NCBI RefSeq assembly: GCF_000198775.1
Contig: NC_014722.1
Coordinates: 175,372 to 239,371, forward strand
Source of the DNA: Mycetohabitans rhizoxinica HKI 454
GTDB taxonomy: Bacteria > Pseudomonadota > Gammaproteobacteria > Burkholderiales > Burkholderiaceae
DNA: 64,000 nucleotides
Direction of reading: 5' to 3'
The position numbers and the translations under genes were made by a program. The notes below the pieces were generated by a model. The model was given only the letters and a program-made list of their open reading frames with translations, was not told where the DNA came from and did no database searches. Of the stretch, positions 8,184-17,500 are shown in pieces. The number at the start of each line of letters is the position of its first letter. Positions within the stretch are counted from its first letter, which is position 1.

Positions 8184-10100
8184 TTAGTAGGCGCGGATCA
8201 TGGCAAGCAACGCAATGTTGCGCGGGCGCGCTTCTGTGCCACCGTCGTCATTTACTGTGATCGTGTGAGAGTGGTTCCCTGCGTTGCCAATGCCAACGTT
8301 GTGGATGTGGTTGCCGTCACCATGGATTGAGATGCCTGTAAGGGTGTGATGCGTGTTGTAGTAACCCTCGATTCCATAAGGGCCGACTACTGACCGGACA
8401 GGTGAGTGGCCGCCGCCGTATGGCACTTCTGTTGCGTGATTGTGGCCTGGGTCGTGGACAGCGTGGATGTGCCAGCCTCGCTCATCCATCCAGGCGCCGT
8501 GCACATGGTCACCTTCGACCGATGCCGTCGCGGCGTGCGCATGCGCGCGGTTCTGGCTGTCCTGCCACGTGCCGATGCCACGGCCCGAATCAACGCCGCG
8601 CCCGTCATCCCAAAAGCGCAGGTGCTCGCCGCGCACCTCGGGGATCCGAAACGTCGTCTTACCGTCGCCGGTCGAAAAGCATCCCGGGTTATCGGGCCAT
8701 TCGTCTTCGGACACGAGCGCGCCACAGCTCTGCGCGTAGGTCCACAATTGCGGATAGTCGTCCCGCTGGATCAACACGCCCGCCAGTTTCAGGCAGCCTG
8801 CCCGTACGCTCGTGCGCGCTTCGATGATGATTTGACCGATGGTCGCCTCGCTGATCGCGTTGGCGACAAACTGCGTCGTGGCGAGTTTGTGCGACACGTC
8901 GCCTGTCGGCGGCGTGGCCGCTGTGGCGGTACCGGCCACCTGTAGCGCGCTCGCCCCATCGTCGGTGGCGCCTTCGCCGATCAGCACGCGCCCGCCGTCT
9001 GTGGCCAGTCCCACCGTCGAGATGTCGAGGCCGGCGCGGGTGACGATCAGCCAGCGGTTCACGTCGGTCCATCCGTCGTTTACTGCCCGGCATTCGAAAG
9101 CGTTCGCGCTAGTTTTAATGTCCCACAGCTTGTGATGGGTCGGTGCCTCGGTGTATTTGAAGACGAGATCGCCCCCCACGTTCGCGCCAAGCACCACGCC
9201 GGTGGCCGCTGCGCGTAACGACGTAGCCCCTAAGGCGCCGCAGAATGCACCGATGCCACTTACCACGACGTCCGAGCCATCATCCAGCACTCGGCGCCAA
9301 GGGCTCCATGTCCGGTCGTAGCGCACACGCGTATAGCTGATGCCACTGTTGAAGACCGTGTAGGTCTGGTAGACCGTCCAGTAGAGCGCATAGACTTGTA
9401 GTTTGCCGGCGAACGCAACTGGATAGTTCAACTCGACGCTCGCACCCCTGGTGTAGGGCTGCAGGTAGATACCCGTTGACGTGACGGTGTTCAGATCGAC
9501 GTTCTGCTCCAGCGCGTCACGCAGCGGCAACGCATGGCGGAGCACCCATTCACGCGGGGCATACCGCGCGTTCGCCGTGCGCGGCGTCACGGCGCGCGTG
9601 TCGTCTTCGCCCGCATCGACTTCGGCTTGCGTCGCGATCTCGATCACGCCTTGGTGCTCGGTGCTGGCCGGTGGGTTCACAAACGACGCGGACTCGAACC
9701 CGAGCGTGCCGGCGTCGATCGTCGTGAACTGGATATCGGTCGAAAGCAGCAGCGTCGCAGCCGGCGACTTCTCCATGATCGGCCCGTCGCCCGCCGGCTG
9801 GCTGTAGTACGCGGCGAGCGTGCCGTCTTCCAGATACAACCCGAACCCGTACAGCGCGTACTGGTCGGGCGAGTTGTCTTGTATCGTGATGTGGATTGTG
9901 GCTGCGTCAACGTGCTGGCCGCCAAACGTGTCGATGCGTTTGAGTTCGTGCGGCAGTTGCTTAAGCGCGGCGCCGGAGGCGTCGAACGCGGCGGTGCACA
10001 GACCGATGTGCGTGACCGTGTGTGCGACGGTGCCCTGATGGTTGCCGCTCACGAGCGCGGCCCGGAAAGCCTCAGATACGGTAATCGGGGTGCCTGCCAT
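8184..10100 (-). CDS. Tail fibre protein (gpH-like) with HxH-rich tip
   Basis: A 638-aa tail fibre. Residues 1-110 are the N-terminal baseplate-attachment part seen in P2 gpH-type fibres. The middle is a repetitive beta-rich shaft, including 'TPRTANARYAPREW'. The C-terminus (about 425-638) resembles phage tail-collar domains. It carries clustered HxH motifs (HAHA, HVHG, HIHAVHDPGHNH, HIHN, HSHT), the arrangement that binds metal in the needle tip of T4 gp37. The product probably determines receptor binding. It lies between gpI and the assembly protein. The start has ATGGCAGGC with gpI ending 3 bp upstream. Confidence 0.9.
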   Translation of the reverse strand: MAGTPITVSEAFRAALVSGNHQGTVAHTVTHIGLCTAAFDASGAALKQLPHELKRIDTFGGQHVDAATIHITIQDNSPDQYALYGFGLYLEDGTLAAYYSQPAGDGPIMEKSPAATLLLSTDIQFTTIDAGTLGFESASFVNPPASTEHQGVIEIATQAEVDAGEDDTRAVTPRTANARYAPREWVLRHALPLRDALEQNVDLNTVTSTGIYLQPYTRGASVELNYPVAFAGKLQVYALYWTVYQTYTVFNSGISYTRVRYDRTWSPWRRVLDDGSDVVVSGIGAFCGALGATSLRAAATGVVLGANVGGDLVFKYTEAPTHHKLWDIKTSANAFECRAVNDGWTDVNRWLIVTRAGLDISTVGLATDGGRVLIGEGATDDGASALQVAGTATAATPPTGDVSHKLATTQFVANAISEATIGQIIIEARTSVRAGCLKLAGVLIQRDDYPQLWTYAQSCGALVSEDEWPDNPGCFSTGDGKTTFRIPEVRGEHLRFWDDGRGVDSGRGIGTWQDSQNRAHAHAATASVEGDHVHGAWMDERGWHIHAVHDPGHNHATEVPYGGGHSPVRSVVGPYGIEGYYNTHHTLTGISIHGDGNHIHNVGIGNAGNHSHTITVNDDGGTEARPRNIALLAMIRAY

Positions 10101-10102
10101 CG

Positions 10103-10645
10103 TTAGTTATCGCAAAGAGAAAGACGCCGGTACAGTCCAAGGTGGGTGGCTGCGCGCAGACCGACTGAGCCTGTGCGCACCATGTGCTGCGTAATGGTGT
10201 AGTGCGCGCTGCCGCGCTTGACACAATCCACTTCAGCGATGATGTCGGCTACGTACTGTGCCGTGCAGGGGAGGTCGCCACGCTCGCCCACGGTCATGAC
10301 AATCTCGAACGTGCCGGGCTTGCCCCGCGGTGTCTGCTCGAACCATTCACGCATCGCGACATGGGCGCCAAACGACGCGCATACTTGCCGCACGGCTTCG
10401 GCCGTGCCCTTGTGGCGAGCGATGTGAATCGCAGCGCGCACGCGCGCGCGTTTGACCGATTCGGGCCAGTAGTCCTTCCACGTGTCAACGCCCAAGTGCC
10501 AAGCCAGCCAGGGCAGCAGCGTGAGCGGCACCGTATCGGCGTTCATCAGCGTGCCCAGCGGTACCGCGATGTCTGACAGGCGCGCATTCATTGTCGCAAG
10601 ACGCCGCTCAAGTCGCGTCGCGTTCGGTGGCAGCAGCTCACTCAT
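10103..10645 (-). CDS. I: Phage tail protein I (baseplate gpI)
   Basis: A 180-aa homologue of P2 gpI, a baseplate wedge component. I take the ATG at 10645 because the product then begins MSELLPPNATRLERRL, the family's standard N-terminus, and overlaps the gpJ stop by 8 bp. An upstream in-frame Met adds 17 unrelated residues. The family features 'PWLAWHLGVDTWKDYWPESVKRARVRAAIHIARHKGTAEAVRQV' and the DUF-like C-terminal strand are present. Complete. Confidence 0.93.
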   Translation of the reverse strand: MSELLPPNATRLERRLATMNARLSDIAVPLGTLMNADTVPLTLLPWLAWHLGVDTWKDYWPESVKRARVRAAIHIARHKGTAEAVRQVCASFGAHVAMREWFEQTPRGKPGTFEIVMTVGERGDLPCTAQYVADIIAEVDCVKRGSAHYTITQHMVRTGSVGLRAATHLGLYRRLSLCDN

Positions 10646-11543
10646 TGGCCACCCCACCGTCGATGAGCTCGATACCGGTGCAATAGGCCGCTTCATCGCG
10701 GGCCACGGCTACGCCGTCAGCGGGGGTGTCGAGCAACACCTTTTGGACGCCGGCCACACGCATCGACGCATACAACCCGTCTTTCGTCACCTCTCGGCCG
10801 ATGCGATGCATTTCACGCGCGAATTGCGTGGTGCACCGATTCGCTTCAGCCAGCGCCACCGCGCGGTCCGGTCCGCTGAAAAACTTCAGCGTGGCACGAA
10901 TCGTGTAGGGGACAATCTTGGCGCTGCGCACGATTACTTCGTCCGTTTGCGGGCGCTTTTTCTCGAGCGCTTCGCGCACGACGGTAAGTAGCTCATCGCT
11001 GGCCGTACCGTCGCCTTCGCGGGATAGGATCGTGACAACCATCACGCACGGCGATGGGCTGTATGCATCGGCTGACAGCACGCGGCCATCGGCCGAGCGC
11101 GCGTGGAAAACATACGCATCAAGCGGGCCGGCGACCGAGAAGCCGCGCGGCGCGAGCTGGATACGCTCGCGGTAATCGTCGCAGTCCTCATACACTGGAT
11201 CGCGTCTAGTTTCCGGGTCACCAGCGCAAATGAGCAGCCGCTTGACATCGAACAGTGCGCCTAGGTGGTCCAACGTGGCACCGCTCGCATACGCGAGCAG
11301 CAGCGCGCGCGCCGCATCGTTCACGCGCTGGCGCAGCACCAGTTCGCGGTACGCGCTTTCCTGCAAAAGCTTGACCATCGGCTCGGACTCGAGTGCGAGC
11401 GTTGCAGCAATGTCGGCCTGCTCTTCAAGGGGGTACAGTGCGATCAGCTGCGCCTTGCGTTGCGCAAACAGCGTTTCGTAATCGAGTGGCTCGATCACAT
11501 CGGGCGCGGGCAGCTGCGACAGGTCGATCGGGGTGGTGCTCAT
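10638..11543 (-). CDS. J: Baseplate assembly protein gpJ
   Basis: A 301-aa homologue of P2 gpJ (302 aa), a baseplate wedge protein related to T4 gp6. The start at 11543 gives MSTTPIDLSQLPAPDVIEPLDYETLFAQRKAQL, the family N-terminus; the longer open frame upstream is an overlap with gpW. Family features include 'LASGATLDHLGALFDVKRL'-type text near residue 100 and 'REEIQLAPRGFSVAGPLDAYVFHARSAD'-type text near 150. The start overlaps the gpW stop by 4 bp (ATGA). Confidence 0.94.
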   Translation of the reverse strand: MSTTPIDLSQLPAPDVIEPLDYETLFAQRKAQLIALYPLEEQADIAATLALESEPMVKLLQESAYRELVLRQRVNDAARALLLAYASGATLDHLGALFDVKRLLICAGDPETRRDPVYEDCDDYRERIQLAPRGFSVAGPLDAYVFHARSADGRVLSADAYSPSPCVMVVTILSREGDGTASDELLTVVREALEKKRPQTDEVIVRSAKIVPYTIRATLKFFSGPDRAVALAEANRCTTQFAREMHRIGREVTKDGLYASMRVAGVQKVLLDTPADGVAVARDEAAYCTGIELIDGGVANE

Positions 11544-11911
11544 GCGCGGCTTCCCGAACCCGAAACGGACATCGGCACACGCACACTGAACGCTTCGTCG
11601 GTCTCGGCCGTGATGCCCTCGATGTCGACCGTTTGCATGCCGGCTCGCCTCTCGGCGGGCTCGCTGCTCAGCTGCACGCGCGTGAGGATCAGTCGAGGCT
11701 CCCAACGCATCAGCGCGGTGGCGATGGCCGCATACAGCCGCGTGCGCGTCGTGCCGTTGTTGGGCGCGTCAACGTGTTCTAGCATGTCGGAGCCGAACGT
11801 ACGGCGCTGAATGCACGTGCCCAGCGGCGTGGTGATGATGCGCGCAATCGATTGGTGCAGGTGGGCCAAGCCGGTGACGGTGCGGCCCGTGGTCGCGTGC
11901 ATGCCTTTCAT
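11540..11911 (-). CDS. W: Baseplate wedge protein gpW (GPW/gp25 family)
   Basis: A 123-aa member of the GPW/gp25 family, equivalent to T4 gp25 and T6SS TssE, which nucleates sheath polymerisation. The diagnostic 'SIARIITTPLGTCIQRRTFGSDM' matches the family's core 'I..IL.TP.GSR..RPEFGS' including the Arg-x-FGS motif. The start overlaps the gpV stop by 4 bp. Complete. Confidence 0.94.
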   Translation of the reverse strand: MKGMHATTGRTVTGLAHLHQSIARIITTPLGTCIQRRTFGSDMLEHVDAPNNGTTRTRLYAAIATALMRWEPRLILTRVQLSSEPAERRAGMQTVDIEGITAETDEAFSVRVPMSVSGSGSRA

Positions 11912-12618
11912 TGCGGTGCGCTCACCAGTTGCCCGTCGCCCTGATCGCGGTGCGTGTGGCGTGGCAGGCTCACACCTTGTGACGTAACGTCGCCGGTGAA
12001 GTGGGCCTGTCCATCAATGGTCATCGTTGCGCCGGCTCCGCTGTCTTGGCCGCTACGTCCAGTCATACCCGATTCGAACGCAAATGGGCCTTGGACGAGC
12101 AGGGCGCCTGTGCAGGTGGTTTGCTCGGCGTCGAGCGTGATGCGGTTGGCGACGATCGCGGCCTCGTCGGTGCACACGGTGACGGAAGCGGGCGACACGA
12201 TTTGCACGCAGGCGCTGTCAGGCAACGTGGCGCTCAGTGTGTGGCTCGCATGGTCGTACGTGAGCTGCGCGCCATCCGGATACACGCGCGTGTGTACGGC
12301 CGGATCGCGTGACGGCGTGTCGGCGCAGTCAGAAAACAGCCCGCGCAGCGCGACGCCTTGCGCCGGGTCGCCCATCGGGCACAGCAGTAGCACTTGCTCG
12401 CCCTTCGTGGGCGGCAGCCACTCGCGCGTGGTGCCAGCCGCGAGCGTCATCCACGGGATCCAGTTGGTCTGCAAGCCTGCGTCCTGCGCATCGGTCGCGT
12501 CACCGACCGCGACACGGCAGGTCGGCGGGCAACTCGCGCAATTGACGTCCAGCACCACGCCCTTGCGGATCAGGTTGACGATTAGGCGACACAGTTCGTT
12601 GGCATCCATATCGCCCAT
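11908..12618 (-). CDS. V: Baseplate spike protein gpV
   Basis: A 236-aa homologue of P2 gpV, the membrane-piercing spike. It has an N-terminal OB-fold (about 1-95, 'VAVGDATDAQDAGLQTNWIPWMTLAAGTTREWLPPTKGEQVLLLCPMGDP'), then a beta-helical shaft ending in 'SLPRHTHRDQGDG'. The HTH near the C-terminus corresponds to the HxH iron-binding tip motif known in P2 gpV. The start is Met at 12618 or the next Met at 12609; longer frames upstream have no family match. It opens the V-W-J-I block, as in P2. Confidence 0.94.
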   Translation of the reverse strand: MGDMDANELCRLIVNLIRKGVVLDVNCASCPPTCRVAVGDATDAQDAGLQTNWIPWMTLAAGTTREWLPPTKGEQVLLLCPMGDPAQGVALRGLFSDCADTPSRDPAVHTRVYPDGAQLTYDHASHTLSATLPDSACVQIVSPASVTVCTDEAAIVANRITLDAEQTTCTGALLVQGPFAFESGMTGRSGQDSGAGATMTIDGQAHFTGDVTSQGVSLPRHTHRDQGDGQLVSAPQ

Positions 12619-12789
12619 GTTGCCGGGCACGAGAGCGCGGTGCACGCATTGGCCTATGTCGTGGCGGCCCACACAGCCAACGCATCGTGCCGCGGCACGT
12701 CGCGGCACGTAAACCGATCAGACAATGCGGCCTTGCCGCGTTATCGCTTGATCTGCATAAGTTCTACCTCTATCCCAGTCTGTTCCAAT

Positions 12790-13443
12790 GTGCTGTCCGA
12801 GATCGTGAATCAACTGCATTCGAACGATGCACTGCACTTTGCGTGCGAATTGCACGATTAGTCGATCGATAGGGTTCTCACTGAGCCGCCGTACTCATCA
12901 GGTGGTCTGCATGCGGGCACGCGTGCACAGTCCCCGATGCAAAAATACATCGGCAGTGACACCAAGACGGTGTATGAGGATTTTGAGTGCGACAACATGA
13001 ACCCGCGCGCGTGGGCGTTTTGGTGTCGTGCATGGTTGACTGAAAGCCGGCGGGCACTGAAGCCCGGTGGGCTGCTCGTCTGCTTTATCGACTGGCGACA
13101 ATTGCCCCGGCTCACGGACGTGATGCGGGCCACCGGGTGGGTGCAACGCGGCATCGCCGTATGCGACAAGACGCCATCGCGCGCATGTCCCAGGCGCGGT
13201 GGCTTCAAGCAACAAACCGAACTTATCGTGTGGGCGAGCAAAGGGGTGATCCGTCAGCGCGATGTATATACGCCGGGTGTGCGTCCCTGTGCGCTCGGCC
13301 TGCCGAAGCGGCACCTGACCGAAAAGCCGCTTGAACTCGCGCGCCAAATTGTGCGGTTGGCCCCTGCGGATGGCGTCGTGTGTGACCTATTCGCCGGCAG
13401 TGGCACATTTCTGGTGGCGGCGAAGGAAGCGGGATTAAACTAA
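12790..13443 (+). pseudogene. Beta-class DNA methyltransferase, interrupted by TAG
   Basis: A site-specific DNA methyltransferase of the N4/N6 type with beta-class motif order: catalytic motif first (here EPPYSSGG at about residue 32), SAM-binding motif last (CDLFAGSGTFLVAA, C-terminal). A GTG at 12790 gives the usual phage MTase N-terminus (EIVNQLHSNDAL). The frame then meets TAG at 12859-12861 just before SIDRVLTEPPY. The normally invariant Asp of DPPY is Glu. A Met at 12937 could restart translation but would omit the catalytic motif. It is encoded opposite to the tail genes, between V and the F-box block. Probably inactive. Confidence 0.8.
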
Positions 13444-13594
13444 ATGGGCTGCGGAACCCATGCCCGGTACCGAGACGTGGCGATGCAACGGCTGACGGAG
13501 TCAAGCGCAGACGCGCTTCAGTGACGCCTTATTGAAGCGCGCGTTGTCTTAGCAGCTAGGGCGCTTCGTATGCGCGCGGCTGCCGCGGGCCAAA

Positions 13595-14812
13595 TTACTG
13601 TATCTGTATCGGATAATCGCGGAACAAATCATAATTCTGAGCGTTCAGCATCGCATTGCGCGTAGCCTCGTCAAACCGGTTACGCTCGAAAAAGGCCTTG
13701 ATTTCGGTTCTCGCATCCTCCCATTGCTGCTGATTTGATCTCAGCCCAATGATGTGTATACGGTGGATTACTTTCACGATGTCGGGTCCATTGCTGCCAT
13801 CGAGCAAGCGCATTGCGCGCTGCCAGACCTGTTTTGACAGTGCGTCGTTCAACTGCGGTGTTTCTTCAAGCAGCCCGAGTGTCGCTAATGCGCGCTGCGC
13901 AGGCGGCACGCGCTGCAGGGCGGGTTCGAGCAGCGAAAGCTCATACGCATGCTGATTGGGTGGTATCACCCGTACTAAAGCGCCCGGCAGGTAGCGTAAC
14001 GCGCTGCCTAGTTGATGATCCGGCAGGGACAGCGTCAAATGCCGCAAATGAGCGAAGTACACTGGCCTTTGTGCCTCTGGCAGCATCGATACTCGATTGG
14101 CTAGTGCGCCGATCGGCGCGCCCCGATGCGACGCTGGCAGGCGTTGCATCCATTGGAACAGTGTTTCGTACAATTCAAGGATCGTCGCGTTCGCAAGATC
14201 ATAACGATAAGAAAAATAGTCGAATGACGAGCCAGATAATGAGAATGCGGCTAGCACTTTGGCTAATACCGTTATCAGTTCCGCCTGTTCAGACGTGTTT
14301 AACGCAGGGAGCCGGCTTAGAAAAGCCCGATATCTGCTTTCAATCTGTGATGCATCAAGCCACACTGGTGGTATACGACCGTAGAATGGTAGCATCGATG
14401 CGATGGCGCCCCAGGTGCTACCTTGTTCGGGGGAGCGTCGTTCGGCGTCTGCATACACGAACTTATACAGAGTGTGTTGGTACTGGAGTGGAGTCCCAAG
14501 TATGCTCTGAATCATGTCTTTTTGTACCTGCAAGCCTTGCTTTGGCAAGCGGCCCGCGGCTTGAAAAATCGCTTTGAATACCTCGGGCTTCACTTCGTAC
14601 TGAATTTTTGCCCGTTGCCATAGCGTCTGAAGCAGCTCAGCGCGCACGGGTTCGGCGCGAATACGCTCAATTTCGGTCAACAACTGTTGTACCGCCGCTC
14701 GATTGTGTATCTCCGTCCCCGTGCGATCCAACGGGGCGATATGGGAAATGCGTTTGTGACAAAGCCAGCCTAGTCGCCTTTCTTGCAGTGCGTGATAGGT
14801 CTGGCTGTTCAC
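13595..14812 (-). pseudogene. F-box-like repeat protein, 5'-truncated by IS3 element
   Basis: The 405-aa frame is the paralogue of the genes at 16,104-17,280 and 29,720-31,099. It begins (GTG at 14812) directly beside the IS end, at a point equivalent to the end of the F-box in the other copies (NSQTYHALQERRLGWLC compared with DRWTYNTLQEKRLSWLC). The N-terminal region and most of the F-box are therefore missing. The rest is a helical repeat protein with recurrent 'RLPASHRGAPIGALAN', 'YLPGALVRVIPP' and 'RVPPAQRALATLGLL' units of about 35-40 residues. No enzyme motif is seen. In eukaryotes F-box proteins recruit substrates to SCF ubiquitin ligases; a role as a host-directed effector is inference. 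Confidence 0.75.
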
Positions 14813-14813
14813 C

Positions 14814-14913
14814 TGAGGCTACCCCCAAATCAGTGCCGTTCTAAAGTGGAAATTTCCGGCTCTTGAGGCTACCCCCAAATCAGTGCCGTTCTAAAGTGGA
14901 AATTTCCGGCTCT
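14814..14913. repeat. Perfect 50-bp tandem duplication of the IS3 end
   Basis: Positions 14814-14863 and 14864-14913 are identical 50-mers beginning TGAGGCTACCCCC. The second copy is the true terminus of the IS3 element; the first is an extra copy of that terminus placed directly outside it. Confidence 0.95.
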
Positions 14914-15758
14914 TCGGGGTGGGCCGAATCGGCCCGGGGCCTGCACTGGCAGGCGAACTCGGCAGGCGTCATCCACTGCAGTGCAGAGTGGGGACGCGCC
15001 TCATTATAGTACTGGCGCCAGGCCTCGATTTTGCGCTTGGCATCCTCGAGCGACAAGAACCAATGCTCGTTTAGGCATTCCTCACGCAAGCGCCCGTTAA
15101 ACGACTCGTTCTTGGCGTTATCGGTTGGCTTGCCAGGACGAGAGAAGTCAATCTCAACGCCCCTCTCATACGCCCACTTGTCGAGCACCTTGGAGATGAA
15201 TTCGCTGCCATTGTCTGCCTTGATGAAGCGCGGTAACGGCCGGCTCACAGCAATGCGATCTAGCGCCGCCACAACGTCCTCACCACGTAGCGTGGCGCCT
15301 ACCTCGATGGCCAAGCATTCGCGCGTATAATTGTCCACAATTGTCAGCGTGCGCAAACGCCGACCATCAAACAGTGCGTCAGCAACAAAGTCCATACTCC
15401 AAATCTCGTTGATCGCGGTCACGAGCTGCTTGGGCTGCCGCAGCCGCGCCGCCTTGTTTCGCCGCGGCCTCTTATGCCGCAATGACAGCCCCTGCTCACG
15501 ATAGAGCCGGTAAACTCTTTTATGATTGTCGCGCCAGCCTTCCCGACGCAGCATCACATGCACCCGGCGATAGCCGTAGTGCACGCGTGTTTGCGTGATC
15601 TGCTTGATGCGCAGGGCGATCGCGTTCGAATCTCGTGCGATTGACTGATAGCTGTACACCGAACGCGACAACTTCAGTACCCTGCAGGCCTGGCGCTGGC
15701 TCACGCCAAAGCGTTGCATCAAATCCGTCGTGAGTTCACGCAGCCGGGAAGGCTTCAA
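14880..15758 (-). CDS. IS3-family transposase OrfB (DDE catalytic part)
   Basis: A 292-aa OrfB with an HTH_21-like N-terminal region (about 45-100, YGYRRVHVMLRREGW) and an integrase-type DDE core: Asp in 'SMDFVADAL', Asp in 'IKADNGSEF' and Glu in 'NAKNESFNGRLREECLNEH'. The start shown is a TTG; in vivo the protein is normally made as an OrfAB fusion by -1 frameshifting at 15761-15767. It is intact, so the element may still be mobile. Confidence 0.93.
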   Translation of the reverse strand: MKPSRLRELTTDLMQRFGVSQRQACRVLKLSRSVYSYQSIARDSNAIALRIKQITQTRVHYGYRRVHVMLRREGWRDNHKRVYRLYREQGLSLRHKRPRRNKAARLRQPKQLVTAINEIWSMDFVADALFDGRRLRTLTIVDNYTRECLAIEVGATLRGEDVVAALDRIAVSRPLPRFIKADNGSEFISKVLDKWAYERGVEIDFSRPGKPTDNAKNESFNGRLREECLNEHWFLSLEDAKRKIEAWRQYYNEARPHSALQWMTPAEFACQCRPRADSAHPEEPEISTLERH

Positions 15759-16021
15759 AGCTTTTTTGATAGCACATCCTGCAACATGGATTTGTCCAGC
15801 GACAGCTCCGCCACCAGCCGCTTGAGCTTCGTGTTCTCCTCTTCGAGCTGCTTCAGGCGACGCAGCTCCGACGGGCCCAGGCCCCCATACTTCTGGCGCC
15901 AGTTATAGAACGTCGCATCGCTGATGCCCATCTTGCGGCACACCTCAGCTGCCGGCGTGCCCAGCTCTGCCTGTTTCAACGCAAATGTAATCTGTTCTTC
16001 AGTGTATCTGCTCTTCTTCAC
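15755..16021 (-). CDS. IS3-family transposase OrfA
   Basis: An 88-aa OrfA with the expected helix-turn-helix (residues 10-55, 'EEQITFALKQAELGTPAAEVCRKMGISDATFYNWRQKYGG') followed by a leucine-zipper-like helix (LRRLKQLEEENTKLKRLVAEL) used for multimerisation. Its last codons, TCA AAA AAG CTT TGA, include the A AAA AAG heptamer that shifts ribosomes into orfB. Confidence 0.93.
   Translation of the reverse strand: MKKSRYTEEQITFALKQAELGTPAAEVCRKMGISDATFYNWRQKYGGLGPSELRRLKQLEEENTKLKRLVAELSLDKSMLQDVLSKKL
15761..15767 (-). promoter_or_regulatory. IS3 programmed -1 frameshift site A AAA AAG
   Basis: The minus strand reads AAAAAAG four codons before the orfA stop. A -1 shift here enters the orfB frame, giving the OrfAB transposase typical of IS3-family elements. 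Confidence 0.85.
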
Positions 16022-16050
16022 GACATGACCTTCTGCTTGTTAAGGTTGCA

Positions 16051-17280
16051 TCATGCCGGATTTTTTCTACTTTTGAATGGCCCAGTTTTTTGGGGTAGCC
16101 TCAATAATGCCGCCTCCCCCCGGCCATTGAACAAACTCAACACTTGTAGCCACACTCGCTGTGACTGCGCCTTATCCAGGTCACGGGTGCTTGACAGCAG
16201 TCCGTGCGCCACCCTCGCACGCTGCGCCTCCGGCACACGCGCCAAATGGCGCTCGAATAAGGCCAACTCTTGTATACGTTGCTCGGGCGGCAACATGTTG
16301 AGGCCTGCAGGCAGATGGCGCAATGCGAGGCCCCACTGATCGTCCGGTAGCGATAAGGCCAGGTCGCGCATTTGCACGTAACGGATAAGCCGCTCCGCTT
16401 CGGGCAAGACCTTTGCGTCGACCGCCAGCGTGCCGACTGCCTCGCCTTGATAAGACGGAGGAAGGCGCAAGGCCTGGTCGCGCAAGAGCGCATGCAGCGC
16501 GGACAGACTCGGGTTTGTTCTATCAAAACGCCGCAGTAGACCGGACAAGCTTGGGATCAGCTCTGCTTGCTCGGCTACGCTCAACGACGGCAGCCGCGCC
16601 AGAAGTACCTGATAACGCTCGATAAACGCCGGCGAGCTGGATGGGAGAGACCACAGCGCAATCGCCAATTCCCTCCAGACGTTGTCTTGCCCGGGGCCGC
16701 GCTGTTCGGCCAACGCGTGAGCGAAGTCGAATGCTTCAGCACGCTGGAGTCCAAGCCATTCATCAAGCGTGCATAACATTGCCTTTTGTATTCGCACGCC
16801 GTCCTTCGGAATGCGCTGCGCGGCCATGTACACGCGCTTGAAGGCTTCGCTTTGCTCGTCCCACGGCAGCTCTTTCAACCGCTGGCGCAGCGCCTCAAGC
16901 GCTTCGACGTGCTGCGCCGGATCTTTCAGCGCACCGTCCATCTCTTCCAGAATGCGGTTGATCGACTCAAGGCTCTCGACCTGATTGGCTCGTTGCCAGT
17001 AACGGTAGACTAGGCGCCGACTTTGTGTCGCATGATACGTACGACGATCGACTGCTGAAAAATTGCCCACCTCTTGCACGGGCACGTAGTCACCGATTCG
17101 CTCAATCAGTTCGGGCGGCAGGTCTTGGTATGCTGTTGGCCGGCGGGCCGACGTGTTAATCAACGCACCGCTGGACAACGGCCGTAGTGGCGGTGCTGAC
17201 GCGGCAGGTTGTGGGCACGACTCCAACGCGCAGATGTAGGCCCGGTAATCGTTCAAAGCGGCATTCAGATCAAAGTCCAT
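16051..17280 (-). pseudogene. F-box-like repeat protein, 3'-truncated by IS3 element
   Basis: Paralogue of the intact gene at 29,720-31,099. The start at 17280 gives MDFDLNAALNDY, matching the MDFNLPP start of that copy. The F-box-like segment is at about residues 51-90 (YQDLPPELIERIGDYVPVQEVGNFSAVDRRTY), followed by helical repeats ('RLPPSYQGEAVGTLAV', 'HLPAGLNMLPPEQR', 'RVPEAQRARVAHGLL'). The gene-derived sequence stops at 16104 at the IS end. The last 18 codons to 16051 are read from the IS. About 50-60 C-terminal residues present in the intact paralogue are missing. The protein may still be made. Confidence 0.75.
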
Positions 17281-17500
17281 CGGCAAGCTGAGCAAAAGGT
17301 CAGACACACGCAACGTGAGGCGCTGCTATGCCGTAAGGTAGCTGAAAGCAGGCGGATAAGCGTAGCGATATGCCGCGATCGCTAAATTTCCGGCGGTTAC
17401 CACCTTGTCGATCAGAACGTCAGAAGCAGCTGTGATGCGGCACAGTTATCGGTGTACGGGGCAGGGGAGACCGATTGACACAGCTAGAAGGCATAGCACG

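Larger units (their letters stand above)
14864..16103 (-). mobile_element. IS3-family insertion sequence (IS407-like group)
   Basis: The element is 1,240 bp. Its ends are inverted: TGAGGCTACCCCC at the left and, read inward from 16103, TGAGGCTACCCCA at the right. It encodes overlapping orfA and orfB with an A AAA AAG slippery site, the IS3 pattern. The 4-bp sequences flanking the element (CACC outside the extra 50-mer, ATAA on the right) do not match, so no target-site duplication is visible. It joins two differently truncated F-box paralogues. Confidence 0.92.
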
